A DNA stretch of 64,000 nucleotides from Bradyrhizobium sp. 141 (GTDB taxonomy: Bacteria; Pseudomonadota; Alphaproteobacteria; Rhizobiales; Xanthobacteraceae): positions 124,001-188,000 of the forward strand of contig NZ_JADPKR010000045.1 in assembly GCF_023074055.1 (NCBI RefSeq), in the 5' to 3' direction. The notes below the pieces were generated by a model that did no database searches, was not told where the DNA came from, and was given only the letters and a program-made list of their open reading frames with translations. Shown here in pieces: positions 38,815-48,260 of this stretch (position 1 is its first letter; every line of letters starts with the position of its first letter). The position numbers were made by a program, and so were the translations under genes.

Positions 38815-40404
38815 ATGAACAGCGTGAACGGGTCGGGTTTTTCTGCCAAGCCGGCGCGGCTTTGGCAGGTCGCCATTTTGACGGCGGCGGGCGCGATCGG
38901 CGCGACCAGCCAGGCAGACGCAGCATTCTATTATTGGACGGATTATTCCGACGGATCCTATTACGCCCGGCAGAACCGGCATCCCGAGATACCGCGCCAG
39001 AAGCAGAAGCGTGGCGCTGGCGGCAAGAAAGAGGTTGTCGCCGAAAAGCAAGCCGGCGCAAAGCCACAAGGGCCGCTGGTCATCGTCGTCTCGATCGACC
39101 GGCAGAAGGTGACGGTCTACGACACCAACGGCGTGTTCGCGGAATCTCCGGTGTCGACAGGCATGAAGGGCCATTCGACGCCGATGGGTGTGTTCAGCGT
39201 CATCCAGAAGCACAAGTTCCACCACTCCAACATCTATAGCGGCGCGCCGATGCCGTACATGCAGCGGATCACCTGGTCCGGCGTCGCCATGCACGCCGGC
39301 GCGTTGCCAGGCTATCCGGCCTCGCATGGCTGCATCCGCATGCCGATGGCGTTCGCCGTGAAGATGTGGAATTGGACCAGGATGGGCGCGCGCGTCATCG
39401 TCGCGCCCGGCGAGATGACGCCGCACAGCTTCTCCCATCCCCTGCTCGCCTCCGTGCGCGTGCCGCCGCAGCCGGCGGCGAGCCTCGAGCCGCAGACCAA
39501 TGTCGGCGACAAGGCCGACAAGGGCGCCGCGCAGACCAAAGCCGCCGAAACCAAGTCGGTCGAGACCAAGCCCACCGAGACCAAGACGGCCAGCGCCGAC
39601 AGCGTGCTCGAGCTGCGCGCCTCCGTCGGCCATACCGTGACGTCGGATGTGACCACGGGCAATGCGCCGGCCCACGAGGAAGCCGCTGCCCCGGCCGACA
39701 AGGCCAAGACGGCCGACGCAACTGACGGGACCAAGCCGCAGTCGGAAGACAAGCCGGCTAAAGAGGACAAGCCTGCCGACAAGGCCGAGCCGGTCAAGAC
39801 GGAAGCAGCGGACTCCGCAAAGACGACCGATGCACCGGCACCTGCGCTCGCCGCCTCACCCGACGCGAAGAAGGACGAGAGCCGCGTTGCTGATCCCGCG
39901 CCGGCCGCAAAGCCGGAAGCACCCAAGCGGACCGGCCAGATCGCCGTCTTCATCAGCCGCAAGGATTCCAAGCTCTACGTGCGGCAGAATTTTGCACCGC
40001 TGTTCGAGGTGCCGGTCACGATCGCCACGAGCGACCGGCCGCTCGGCACGCATATCTTCACCGCCGAGCTCGACAAGACCGATACCAATGCGCTGCGTTG
40101 GTCGGTGGTGTCGCTGCCCGTCTCCGCCCGTTCCGCGGCACGCGAGGACGATAGCCGCCTCACGGGCACGGGCCGCCAACGCGGCGCTGCCGTGATCCCC
40201 GTTGCCGCCAAGCCCGTGACCGCCAAGCCCGTGGTCACGCCGGACACCCCGGCTGCGGCCCTCGACCGCATCTCGATCCCTGCCGACACCATGGCGAAGA
40301 TCAACGAGATGCTGACATCAGGTGGCTCCATCATCATCTCCGACCAGGGCATCAACCAGGGCGAGACCGGCGAAGGCACCGACTTCATCGTCCGCCTGTA
40401 CTAG
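38815..40404 (+). CDS. L,D-transpeptidase with a second, degenerate YkuD-like domain
   Basis: A 529-residue envelope enzyme. A signal segment lies at about 15-38, then a YkuD domain (VIVVSIDRQKVTVYDTNGV at about 89-107, catalytic motif SHGCIRMPMAF near 167-177). YkuD enzymes form 3-3 peptidoglycan crosslinks or attach proteins to peptidoglycan. A long Ala/Lys/Pro/Glu-rich linker (about 220-375) follows. Residues about 375-525 begin like another YkuD unit (QIAVFISRKDSKLYVRQNF) but lack any His/SHGC motif. ATG at 38815 is used; a GTG four codons upstream is possible. The linker probably spans the cell wall. Confidence 0.88.
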   Translation: MNSVNGSGFSAKPARLWQVAILTAAGAIGATSQADAAFYYWTDYSDGSYYARQNRHPEIPRQKQKRGAGGKKEVVAEKQAGAKPQGPLVIVVSIDRQKVTVYDTNGVFAESPVSTGMKGHSTPMGVFSVIQKHKFHHSNIYSGAPMPYMQRITWSGVAMHAGALPGYPASHGCIRMPMAFAVKMWNWTRMGARVIVAPGEMTPHSFSHPLLASVRVPPQPAASLEPQTNVGDKADKGAAQTKAAETKSVETKPTETKTASADSVLELRASVGHTVTSDVTTGNAPAHEEAAAPADKAKTADATDGTKPQSEDKPAKEDKPADKAEPVKTEAADSAKTTDAPAPALAASPDAKKDESRVADPAPAAKPEAPKRTGQIAVFISRKDSKLYVRQNFAPLFEVPVTIATSDRPLGTHIFTAELDKTDTNALRWSVVSLPVSARSAAREDDSRLTGTGRQRGAAVIPVAAKPVTAKPVVTPDTPAAALDRISIPADTMAKINEMLTSGGSIIISDQGINQGETGEGTDFIVRLY

Positions 40405-40493
40405 TCCATCGCCGCGCCAGATAACGCGGTGTTGACGAGGCCGATCGCACCGGCGGAGTAACATGCGCCCGGATCATTTCGGGGGATGCCGTC

Positions 40494-41063
40494 ATGATGA
40501 ACCGCAGGACCGTGCTCACCATGGCGCTGGCCGGCACGCTGATGCCGGTCACGCGCGCGTTCGCCGATGGCGGCATGAGCCGGATCTCGGCTTATGCCTT
40601 CTCCTTCCCCGCTTTATCCGGCGACGATATCCGTCTGGCCGCTTTCACCGGTAAGCCGCTGCTGGTGGTCAACACCGCCTCGCTCTGTGGCTACACGCCG
40701 CAATATGCCGGCCTGCAGGAGATCTGGACCGAGTTTCGCGCCCGCGGGCTCACCGTGATCGGCGTCCCGTCGAATGATTTCGGCGGCCAGGAGCCCGGCG
40801 GCAGCAGCGAGATCACGCAGACCGCACACCACCAATATGGTGTTACCTTCCCGGTCGCGGCCAAGGCTGTCGTAGCAGGAGCAAAGGCGCATCCCTTCTA
40901 CAAATGGGCCGCCGAGGCGCGACCGAGGGAAGTTCCGCGCTGGAACTTCCACAAATACCTGATCGGCCGCGACGGCTATATCGCCGACGTCTTTCCGTCC
41001 GCGGTCGAACCGGCCGACACGCGGATCAAGACGGCAATTGCCAAGGTGCTGGCCGACAGTTGA
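40494..41063 (+). CDS. Glutathione peroxidase family protein, exported
   Basis: A 189-residue thiol peroxidase. The active Cys lies in NTASLCGYTPQYAGL (about 60-74), with the Gln in SNDFGGQEPG and the Trp in PRWNFHKYLIG. It has a leader with twin arginines (MMNRRTVLTMALAGTLMP), so Tat or Sec export to the periplasm is likely. The catalytic Cys is the only Cys in the protein, so recycling needs an external thiol. ATG at 40494 (ATGATG) is used. Confidence 0.9.
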   Translation: MMNRRTVLTMALAGTLMPVTRAFADGGMSRISAYAFSFPALSGDDIRLAAFTGKPLLVVNTASLCGYTPQYAGLQEIWTEFRARGLTVIGVPSNDFGGQEPGGSSEITQTAHHQYGVTFPVAAKAVVAGAKAHPFYKWAAEARPREVPRWNFHKYLIGRDGYIADVFPSAVEPADTRIKTAIAKVLADS

Positions 41064-41231
41064 GGCGAGTTGCGCCCGATCCGGTTGGGCACAATTCTGG
41101 CGGGATGCCAAACAGCCGTTGCAATGGCGATGGCCCACCATCTAGGCTAGGATCGTTTTGGGGCACGATGGGGTTTTGCCGGAGGCGAAAAGCCGCGGCG
41201 GAACAACGGGATCAATCTCGAGGACAACACC

Positions 41232-42257
41232 ATGCGCGTGGCGGCAGGACTGATTTTGGCAAGCGCGATATCCCTGGCTATGACCGGCGCTGCGTGGTCG
41301 CAGACTCCGGCCGCAAAGCCCGCAGCCGCGACGCAAGCCGCCCCGGCGGCAACACCGGCTGCGGCAACGCCCGCCGCGCCTCCGGCTGCTGCTCCCGCAG
41401 CAGCCGCCGCGCCAGCGGGTTTCGTCAATCCGCCCCCACCCAAGCAAGCGCCGCAGCCCGCCCGCGCAGCCTGCAACACGCCGGGCGCGCTCGGTGTCGC
41501 CCGCACCGTCGAGATCGACACCACGGGCGGCCCCGGCTTCGGCTTCGAGCATTTCAAGGAGCTCGACTTCCTGCGCGACAAGGAGGTGGTGCTGACCTTC
41601 GACGACGGCCCCTGGCCCAAGAACACGCCCGCGGTGCTGAAGGCGCTCGCCGACGAATGCACCACCGGCATCTTCTTCTCCATCGGCAAGCACGCAACCT
41701 ACGAACCAGAGATCCTGAAGCAGGTCTATGCGGCCGGCCACGCCGTGGGCAGCCACACCTGGTCGCACGCCAATCTCAACAATAAGAAACTCACGGAAGC
41801 ACAGCGCAAGGAAGAGATCGAGAAGGGCCTGTCCGCGGTGAAGTGGGCGCTCGGCGGCATCTCGCCCTCGCCGTTCTTCCGCTTCCCGGCGCTCCAGCAT
41901 CCGCCGGAGATGGTCACCTATCTCGGCAACCGCAACATGGCGATCTTCTCCTGCGACATCGACTCCTTCGACTTCAAGGCCTCGAAGCCCGAGAAGGTGG
42001 TCGAGACCGTGATGAAGAAGCTCGACACCAAGGGCAAGGGCATCATCCTGATGCACGACTTCCAGAAGCACACCGCGGAGGCTCTGCCCGAGCTGCTCAA
42101 GCGCCTGAAGGCGGGCGGCTACAAGGTGGTGGCGATGCGCGCCAAATTCCCGGCATCGTCACTGCCCGAGTACGACCAAGAGCTGCTCAAGGACGCCAAG
42201 CTGCCGACCGTGAGCCGGCGCCCCGTCAACTCGGTGGTGACGACCGTTTCCGAATAG
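41232..42257 (+). CDS. Polysaccharide deacetylase (NodB fold), exported
   Basis: A 341-residue protein: signal peptide (about 1-24), Ala/Pro-rich linker (about 27-80) and a NodB-type carbohydrate esterase-4 domain. The metal motifs are VVLTFDDGPWPKNTP (about 118-132) and GSHTWSHANL (about 172-181), with RFPAL and ILMHDF later. CE4 enzymes remove acetyl groups from chitin-like or peptidoglycan sugars. The linker probably holds it in the envelope. ATG at 41232 follows CGAGGAC. Confidence 0.92.
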   Translation: MRVAAGLILASAISLAMTGAAWSQTPAAKPAAATQAAPAATPAAATPAAPPAAAPAAAAAPAGFVNPPPPKQAPQPARAACNTPGALGVARTVEIDTTGGPGFGFEHFKELDFLRDKEVVLTFDDGPWPKNTPAVLKALADECTTGIFFSIGKHATYEPEILKQVYAAGHAVGSHTWSHANLNNKKLTEAQRKEEIEKGLSAVKWALGGISPSPFFRFPALQHPPEMVTYLGNRNMAIFSCDIDSFDFKASKPEKVVETVMKKLDTKGKGIILMHDFQKHTAEALPELLKRLKAGGYKVVAMRAKFPASSLPEYDQELLKDAKLPTVSRRPVNSVVTTVSE

Positions 42258-42264
42258 ACGGCCA

Positions 42265-42816
42265 TTGTCTTTCCGGATCGAAGGCTACGTCATTGTCTCA
42301 GCGGACGGCATGCTCGCCGACGCGGGTCACGTCATGCCCGACAGCCTGAAGTTCGACGGCGACAAGCTCTTCTTCGAGCAGGCGCTCGATCGCGCCGCGC
42401 TGATCGTGCACGGCCGCAACTCGCATGAGCAGCAGCCGAACTCACCGAAGCGCAAGCGGCTGATCCTGACCCGCAAGATCAAGGCGCTCACCGTTGATCC
42501 GGAGATGCCGAACGCGACGCTGTGGAATCCGGAACACGCGAGCTTCGAGGAGGCCTGCGCCTTTGCGGAGGTCGCCTCCGGCATGGTCGCCATCATCGGC
42601 GGCCCAGCCGTGTTCGACATGTTCATGGACCGTTACGACACGTTCTGGCTGTCGGAAGCCCCGCATGTGCGCCTGCCCGGCGGCGAAGGCTGTTTCGTCA
42701 GCGTGCCCCAGCGGACGCCGCACGAGGTGCTGGCGTCACGCGGGATGAAGCCGGACGCGCCCTACGTACTCGATGCGGCGCATGAGGTGACCGTCACCCC
42801 GTGGCGTAGGGCGTAG
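42265..42816 (+). CDS. Dihydrofolate-reductase-like (RibD/DfrA fold) protein
   Basis: A 183-residue NADPH-dependent reductase fold. The N-terminus FRIEGYVIVSADGMLAD resembles the DHFR/RibD first strand, and ASGMVAIIGGPAVFDMFMDR (about 107-126) is the NADP-binding GG loop. It is not a standard folA; the substrate may be a pteridine or a pyrimidine. The start is TTG at 42265, seven bases after the deacetylase stop, so the two are probably co-transcribed. The stop is 3 bp from the convergent DoxX gene. Confidence 0.78.
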   Translation: MSFRIEGYVIVSADGMLADAGHVMPDSLKFDGDKLFFEQALDRAALIVHGRNSHEQQPNSPKRKRLILTRKIKALTVDPEMPNATLWNPEHASFEEACAFAEVASGMVAIIGGPAVFDMFMDRYDTFWLSEAPHVRLPGGEGCFVSVPQRTPHEVLASRGMKPDAPYVLDAAHEVTVTPWRRA

Positions 42817-42819
42817 GCG

Positions 42820-43272
42820 CTATACGTCCCCGTACGCCGCTTCGGCCGGGCGCGTAGTGCGGCCGTATCCCATGATCATGAACAATGCGCCGATGATCGA
42901 GAGGTTCTTGAGCGCGTCGACCACCATCTTCGCGTTGTCGGGCGGCGCCTGGTTCCAGAAGTCATCGAACAGCACGGTCGCAACCGCAACGTAGATGATC
43001 AGCAGCATCGCGAAGAAGCGCGCGCCGAAATTCAGCGCGATCATCAGCCCCGCGATGATCTCGAGCCCGCCGACGGCAATCGCCAGCAGTTGCGGCGTGG
43101 TCATCGCGGTCGCGGTCTCAACCTGCTTGGCGTAAGGCGCAATCACCTCGTGCACTACGACCTTGGTGGCGATAAAGTCGGCCGTCGCCTGGATGGCAAA
43201 GAGCTTGGTCGCGCCGGTGTAGATGAACAGCACGGCGAACAGGATCCGCCCGAAAGTCACGAACGCTGGCAT
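42820..43272 (-). CDS. DoxX family membrane protein
   Basis: A 150-residue inner-membrane protein with four predicted helices (FGRILFAVLFIYTGATKLF at about 7-25, LLAIAVGGLEIIAGLMIALN at about 62-81, FFAMLLIIYVAVATVLFDD at about 86-104, and LSIIGALFMIMGYG near 122-135). DoxX-type proteins are often quinone-linked oxidoreductase subunits; no partner is adjacent. The start at 43272 has AGAGGAC upstream. A repeat-filled gap separates it from maeB. Confidence 0.88.
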   Translation of the reverse strand: MPAFVTFGRILFAVLFIYTGATKLFAIQATADFIATKVVVHEVIAPYAKQVETATAMTTPQLLAIAVGGLEIIAGLMIALNFGARFFAMLLIIYVAVATVLFDDFWNQAPPDNAKMVVDALKNLSIIGALFMIMGYGRTTRPAEAAYGDV

Positions 43273-43393
43273 GATCGTCCTCTTGGCAAGCTCAGAGCAC
43301 GGGGGTGCTCGGCAGGATTATGAAGAGTCGTGCGCCGGTTTACAAACGGGGAAATGGAGAACTGAAAGGAATCCAAAAATTGGCGGCCTCTTA

Positions 43394-43543
43394 CCTTCTC
43401 CCCTTGCGGGAGAAGGTGGCTCGCCGCGAAGCGGCGAGACGGATGAGGGGTATCTATCGGCACCGGAACTCGCGAGATCTCGACTCGCGGAAACAACCCC
43501 TCATCCGGCGCTTCGCGCCACCTTCTCCCGCAAGGGGAGAAGG
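43394..43543. repeat. Long palindromic dispersed repeat, family B
   Basis: CCTTCTCCCCTTGCGGGAG at one end is the reverse complement of the sequence closing at 43543 (CTCCCGCAAGGGGAGAAGG). Inner GGATGAGGGG and CCCCTCATCC also pair. The whole folds into one long hairpin of more than 60 paired bases. Its arms also contain their own smaller hairpins (GCCGCGAAGCGGCG). Confidence 0.88.
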
Positions 43544-43574
43544 ATTCAAACCGTCTGCGCGGCTAAAGCTCGCC

Positions 43575-45881
43575 TCAAGTAAACAACGTCGGCTGCCGCG
43601 CCGCGCGCTCCTGCGCTTCCACCACGGCGACGGCCGTCATGTTCAGAATGCCGCGCGCCGTCACGGAGGGCGTCAGAATATGCGCCGGGCGCGCCGGCCC
43701 GACCAGGATGGGGCCGACGGGAAGCGCGTCCGCCAGCGACTTGATCATCTGATAGGCGACGTTGGCGGTGTCGAGGGTCGGCATGATCAGGATGTTGGCC
43801 TCGCCCTCCAGCTGCGAGTGCGGCAGCACCATCTTCCGCGCAGCAGCGGAGAGCGCGGTGTCGCCCTGCATCTCGCCGTCGGCCTCGATCTCCGGATGCT
43901 TGTCCTTCAACAACTGCGTCGCCCGCCGCATCTTGCGCGAGGAATCGGTGTCGTAGCTGCCGAAATCCGAGTGCGAGACGAAGGCGATCTTCGGCTTGAT
44001 ATTGAAGCGCTGGACGTGGACCGCGGCGAGCGATGCGATCTCGGCGAGCTCCTCCGCGCTTGGATTGGGTCGAACCTGCGTGTCGGCGATGAAGAAGGCG
44101 CCCTTGCTGGTGATCAGTAGCGCCAGCGCCGCGTAGTCGCTGATTCCAGGCGAGAAGCCGACGATCTCGCGCACATGGCGCAGATGGCTCATGTAGCGGC
44201 CCTCGACGCCGCAAAGCATGGCGTCCGCCTCGCCGCGCGTGACCGCGAGCGCGGCGATCACCGTGTTGTTGGTGCGCACCACAGTCCGCGCCGCATCCGG
44301 CGTCACGCCGCGGCGGCCGGCGACCTCGACATAGGACTGCACGTAAGAGCGGTAGCGCGGATCATCCTCGGGATTGACGAGGTCGAAATCCTTGCCGGCG
44401 CGGATCGAGAGGCCGAAGCGCTTGATGCGCGCCTCCACGACCGAAGGACGGCCGACCAGGATCGGCCGCGCCAGGTTCTCCTCCAGCACCACTTGCGTGG
44501 CGCGCAGCACGCGCTCGTCCTCGCCTTCGGCGTAGATCACGCGCACCGGCTGGGTCTTGGCCTTGGCGAACATCGGCTTCATGACGAGGCCGGAGCGGAA
44601 GGCGAAGCGCTCGAGCAACGCCGTGTATTCGTCGAAATTGGTGATGGGCCGCGTCGCGACGCCAGATTCCATTGCCGCCTTCGCCACCGCCGGCGCGATG
44701 CGCAGGATCAGGCGCGGATCAAAGGGGCTCGGGATCAGCGAACCCGGGCCGAAGCCTTGCATCTCGCCGGTGTCGAAGCCTTGTGCGACGGCATCCGACG
44801 GCGCCTCGCGCGCGAGCTGGGCGATGGCCTCGACGGCTGCGTGCTTCATCTCCTCGTTGATGGCGCTGGCGCCGACATCGAGTGCGCCGCGGAAGATGAA
44901 GGGAAAGCACAGGACGTTGTTGACCTGGTTCGGATAGTCGGAGCGCCCGGTGCAGATCATGGCATCGGGGCGCACCTTGCGCGCCTCCTCCGGCATGATC
45001 TCAGGGGTCGGGTTGGCGAGCGCCATGATCAGCGGCTTGTCGGCCATGGCCTTGGCCATGTCGGGCTTAAGCACGCCCGGGGCCGAGAGGCCGATGAAGA
45101 TGTCGGCGCCGCCGATGACGTCGCCGAGCGTACGCTTGTCGGTCTTCTGCGCGTAGACCGCCTTCCAGCGGTCCATCGTGGTGTTGCGGCCCTCGTGCAC
45201 GAGCCCGTCGATGTCACAGACCCAGATGTTCTTGCGCTGCGCGCCCATCGACACCAGGAGATTGAGCGTCGCGATCGCCGCGGCCCCTGCCCCCGACGCC
45301 ACGATCTTGACGTCCGACAGCTTCTTGCCGTTCAGCCTGAGACCATTGGTGATGGCGGCGGCGACGATGATGGCGGTGCCATGCTGATCGTCATGGAAGA
45401 CCGGGATCTTCATGCGCTCCTTCAGCTGCGCCTCGATCTCGAAGCATTCCGGTCCGCGGATGTCTTCCAGATTGATGCCGCCGAAGGTCGGCTCGAGCGC
45501 GGCCACGGTCTCGACCACGCGGTCGATGGTGTCGGCGGCAATCTCGATGTCGAACACGTCGATGCCGGCGAATTTTTTGAACAGGACCGCCTTGCCCTCC
45601 ATCACGGGCTTGGAAGCCAGCGGGCCGATATTGCCGAGGCCGAGCACGGCGGTACCGTTGGAGACCACGGCGACCAGATTGGCGCGGGTGGTCAGCGTGG
45701 CGGCTTCCGCCGGGTTCTTGGCGATCTCGGTGCAGGCCGCGGCAACGCCCGGAGAATAGGCCAGCGCGAGGTCGCGCTGGTTGGCAAGCGGCTTGCTTGC
45801 CTGGATCTCGAGCTTGCCGGGGCGCGGCAGACGGTGATAGGCGAGCGCCGCCTGGTGGAGATCATCAGAATAGGACGACAT
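43575..45881 (-). CDS. maeB: NADP-dependent malic enzyme with phosphotransacetylase-like domain
   Basis: A 768-residue hybrid enzyme that oxidatively decarboxylates malate to pyruvate. Residues about 1-425 are the malic-enzyme part ([55 protein letters not shown], the NADP loop [23 protein letters not shown]). Residues about 430-768 resemble phosphate acetyltransferase but normally lack that activity and bind acetyl-CoA as regulator. The size equals rhizobial Tme/MaeB. ATG at 45881; transcribed alone. Confidence 0.95.
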   Translation of the reverse strand: MSSYSDDLHQAALAYHRLPRPGKLEIQASKPLANQRDLALAYSPGVAAACTEIAKNPAEAATLTTRANLVAVVSNGTAVLGLGNIGPLASKPVMEGKAVLFKKFAGIDVFDIEIAADTIDRVVETVAALEPTFGGINLEDIRGPECFEIEAQLKERMKIPVFHDDQHGTAIIVAAAITNGLRLNGKKLSDVKIVASGAGAAAIATLNLLVSMGAQRKNIWVCDIDGLVHEGRNTTMDRWKAVYAQKTDKRTLGDVIGGADIFIGLSAPGVLKPDMAKAMADKPLIMALANPTPEIMPEEARKVRPDAMICTGRSDYPNQVNNVLCFPFIFRGALDVGASAINEEMKHAAVEAIAQLAREAPSDAVAQGFDTGEMQGFGPGSLIPSPFDPRLILRIAPAVAKAAMESGVATRPITNFDEYTALLERFAFRSGLVMKPMFAKAKTQPVRVIYAEGEDERVLRATQVVLEENLARPILVGRPSVVEARIKRFGLSIRAGKDFDLVNPEDDPRYRSYVQSYVEVAGRRGVTPDAARTVVRTNNTVIAALAVTRGEADAMLCGVEGRYMSHLRHVREIVGFSPGISDYAALALLITSKGAFFIADTQVRPNPSAEELAEIASLAAVHVQRFNIKPKIAFVSHSDFGSYDTDSSRKMRRATQLLKDKHPEIEADGEMQGDTALSAAARKMVLPHSQLEGEANILIMPTLDTANVAYQMIKSLADALPVGPILVGPARPAHILTPSVTARGILNMTAVAVVEAQERAARQPTLFT

Positions 45882-46127
45882 GCGGTGTCTCGCCTCGCGT
45901 TACCGGCCTCAAAATGCACGATCCGGAGCGGCTGTCCAAGCCGACCGTATTTCCGGGTCATGGAAACGGGATGAAGCACGGCGGGCGCCCCGGTGGCAAC
46001 ATCCGATTGCGCGCCCATCAACAGGACGCGCGGTCAAACGCTTGAAAACCATAGCTTTCTCTGGACCGCGCGGCGTTTCGCGAATATGGCAGGTTGCGCG
46101 GTGCAAAAGAGCAATCGGAGTAATGGA

Positions 46128-48098
46128 ATGAGGCGAATCCTGATCGGCCTGATCGCACTCCTCGTGCTCGGTGCGGGCGGATGGTTCGGCTTCAACTTCT
46201 ATGTCCAGCATCGCGCCACCGCCGAAGTCGAGGCCGCGTTTGAACGGATCCGTTCGAGCGGCGGCAAGGCGAGCCATGGCAAGATCGGGTTCGAGCTCGC
46301 GACCCGGACGCTGACGATCGAGGATATCGCGATCGCTCCCGGCGAGCCGCCGCAGGCCCAGATCAAGATCGCCGGCATCAAGGGCACCGGCGTTCGCCTG
46401 ATCGACGATAACAACTTCTCGGCCGACAGCATCGACGTCACGGGTTTCGAAGTCGCGCTGGATCAGGTCGGCGCCGCGAAGCTGAAGGCGTCCTACAAGA
46501 TCCCGCAACTGACCTTACGTGACTATGCCGGCCCCGTTCACGCCGGCAATGCGCCGACGGGCGACTCCCTGATCGAGCTTTACCGCTATGTGCTCGATCA
46601 GTACGCCAGCATCACGGCATCATCAGTCACGGCTCCGACGCTGACGATGACCTTCGATGCGAGCGGCAGCGCCGCCGGCAGCGGCGAGGTCGCCTATTCC
46701 GGGCTGGCGATCCAGAATCTGAAGCGCGGCAAGATCGATGCAATGAAGGCGGACCGCGCCGTCTTCACCATCAACATTCCGCAACCGGGCAAGCAGGACA
46801 AGCTGACCGGCGACCTCTCCAACATCATCGTCAACGATTTCGACGCCACCGCGATCGCCGCGGCGCTCGATCCGCAGAAGAGCGGCGACGACAGCTACCA
46901 TCGCGTCTACCGGCAGATCGCGGCCGGGCCCTATGTGCTCAAATCGACGCAAGGCATGCGGATGGAGATCGACGGCATCACCTTCGAGGACATCGCGGTG
47001 CAGCCGTCAAAATTCCGGCCGGCCGAGATCGTTGCGCTCATGCCGACGGACCGGTCTGTCGTTCAGACCGCCGCACAATCGCGCGAGATGATGGAGAAGC
47101 TCGCCGGATTCTATGAGGGCTTTCGCATCGGCAGGATCGAGATCGGCAAGACATCCATGGGCACGCCGCAGGGGACGGCCAGGATCAATGCCGTCAGATA
47201 CCGGGAGGGCGAGTTCGCGGTCGAAGGCGTCGATACACCGTCGCCGCAAGGGCAGTTCAAGATGGAGCGCTTCGCGCTGAAATCGTTCAGCGCGGCAAAC
47301 CTGATGCGCTGGGCGGCAGGGCTCAGCAGCCACGGGCAGCCGCCCTCGCCCGACCAGATGCTGGGCCTATTCCGCGTGCTCGAAGGCGCCGAGATCAAGG
47401 GCGTGGTGGCGCCCTACAAGACCACGCGGCAGTTCGTCACCATCGACACGCTCAGCCTGAACTGGGGTCAGTTGGTCGGATCGATCCCGAGCAAGGCCAA
47501 TCTGGTCGTGAAGATGGTCACGCCCACCGATCCCGCCAATCCGGCGCAGCGGCCGCTGATCATGGCGGGCGTCGACAAGCTCGCGATCAACCTCGATCTC
47601 GGCGCGGCCTGGACGGAATCGTCGGGCGCGTTTGAGCTCGCGCCCGCCACCATCGACCTCGGCAATCTCGCCAGGGCGCAGGCGCGCTTCGCACTCGCCA
47701 ACGTTCCGCGCGGTGTGTTCACGACCGATCCGGTGCAAGCCATGAGCGATGCCGGGAAGATCGAGACCGGCGCAATCGAGCTCTCGTTGCGCGACAGCGG
47801 CGCCGTCGATCTCGTCGTGGCGCAGTTTTCCCGCATGCAGAATGTCAGCCGCGATGCCGCCCGCAGCGCCATCGTCGAGATGATCCGCGCGCAGGGCGAG
47901 AAGCTCACGGCCTCCCATCTCGATGCCAGGGCCGCGGTCGATGCGCTCGCCGGCTTCGTCGCGACCTCAGGGCAGACGCTGACCATCAAGCTGACCCCGC
48001 TCGGCAAGCTGCCGGTGCTTCAGCTCATGGATGTCCTCAACCACGAGCCAATCGTCGCGCTGGCGCAGTTCCGGATCGAGGCGTCGACGGGGTTGTAG
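46128..48098 (+). CDS. Large membrane-anchored envelope protein of unknown function
   Basis: A 656-residue product with one N-terminal hydrophobic segment (RILIGLIALLVLGAGGWFG, about 3-21) and a long polar beta-rich periplasmic part. It resembles a YdgA/DUF945 or AsmA-type layout, with repeated GKIGFELATRTLTIEDIAI-like strand pairs, but no named family is certain. ATG at 46128 has GGAG seven bases upstream; the frame extends to 45993 without support. It may be involved in lipid or outer-membrane maintenance, which is only an inference from its layout. Confidence 0.75.
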   Translation: MRRILIGLIALLVLGAGGWFGFNFYVQHRATAEVEAAFERIRSSGGKASHGKIGFELATRTLTIEDIAIAPGEPPQAQIKIAGIKGTGVRLIDDNNFSADSIDVTGFEVALDQVGAAKLKASYKIPQLTLRDYAGPVHAGNAPTGDSLIELYRYVLDQYASITASSVTAPTLTMTFDASGSAAGSGEVAYSGLAIQNLKRGKIDAMKADRAVFTINIPQPGKQDKLTGDLSNIIVNDFDATAIAAALDPQKSGDDSYHRVYRQIAAGPYVLKSTQGMRMEIDGITFEDIAVQPSKFRPAEIVALMPTDRSVVQTAAQSREMMEKLAGFYEGFRIGRIEIGKTSMGTPQGTARINAVRYREGEFAVEGVDTPSPQGQFKMERFALKSFSAANLMRWAAGLSSHGQPPSPDQMLGLFRVLEGAEIKGVVAPYKTTRQFVTIDTLSLNWGQLVGSIPSKANLVVKMVTPTDPANPAQRPLIMAGVDKLAINLDLGAAWTESSGAFELAPATIDLGNLARAQARFALANVPRGVFTTDPVQAMSDAGKIETGAIELSLRDSGAVDLVVAQFSRMQNVSRDAARSAIVEMIRAQGEKLTASHLDARAAVDALAGFVATSGQTLTIKLTPLGKLPVLQLMDVLNHEPIVALAQFRIEASTGL

Positions 48099-48116
48099 AA
48101 GCGCGCGCGACAGTCT

Positions 48117-48250
48117 CGTGTCCCGGACGCGGCGCGGCATGAAATGACGCGACGCAGAGCCGGGACCCAGAAAGCCTGATGTTCGCTGAGACGTGGGCCC
48201 CGGCTCTGCAGCGCACCGCTGAAGAAGCGCTGCGCTGCGTCCGGGGCACG
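48117..48250. repeat. Dispersed long palindromic repeat, family A copy 3
   Basis: It begins with CGTGTCCCGGACGCGGCGC and ends with GCGCTGCGTCCGGGGCACG. Inner GAGCCGGGACCCAG and GTGGGCCCCGGCTCTGCAG blocks pair. It fills the space between two convergent gene ends and stops 11 bp from the aspS stop codon, as copy 2 does at kynU. Confidence 0.85.
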
Positions 48251-48260
48251 GGGCTCGCCC

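Noticed and set aside
44175..45974. 599-codon frame antisense to maeB
   Set aside because: Arg/His-rich mirror of maeB codons with no similarity.
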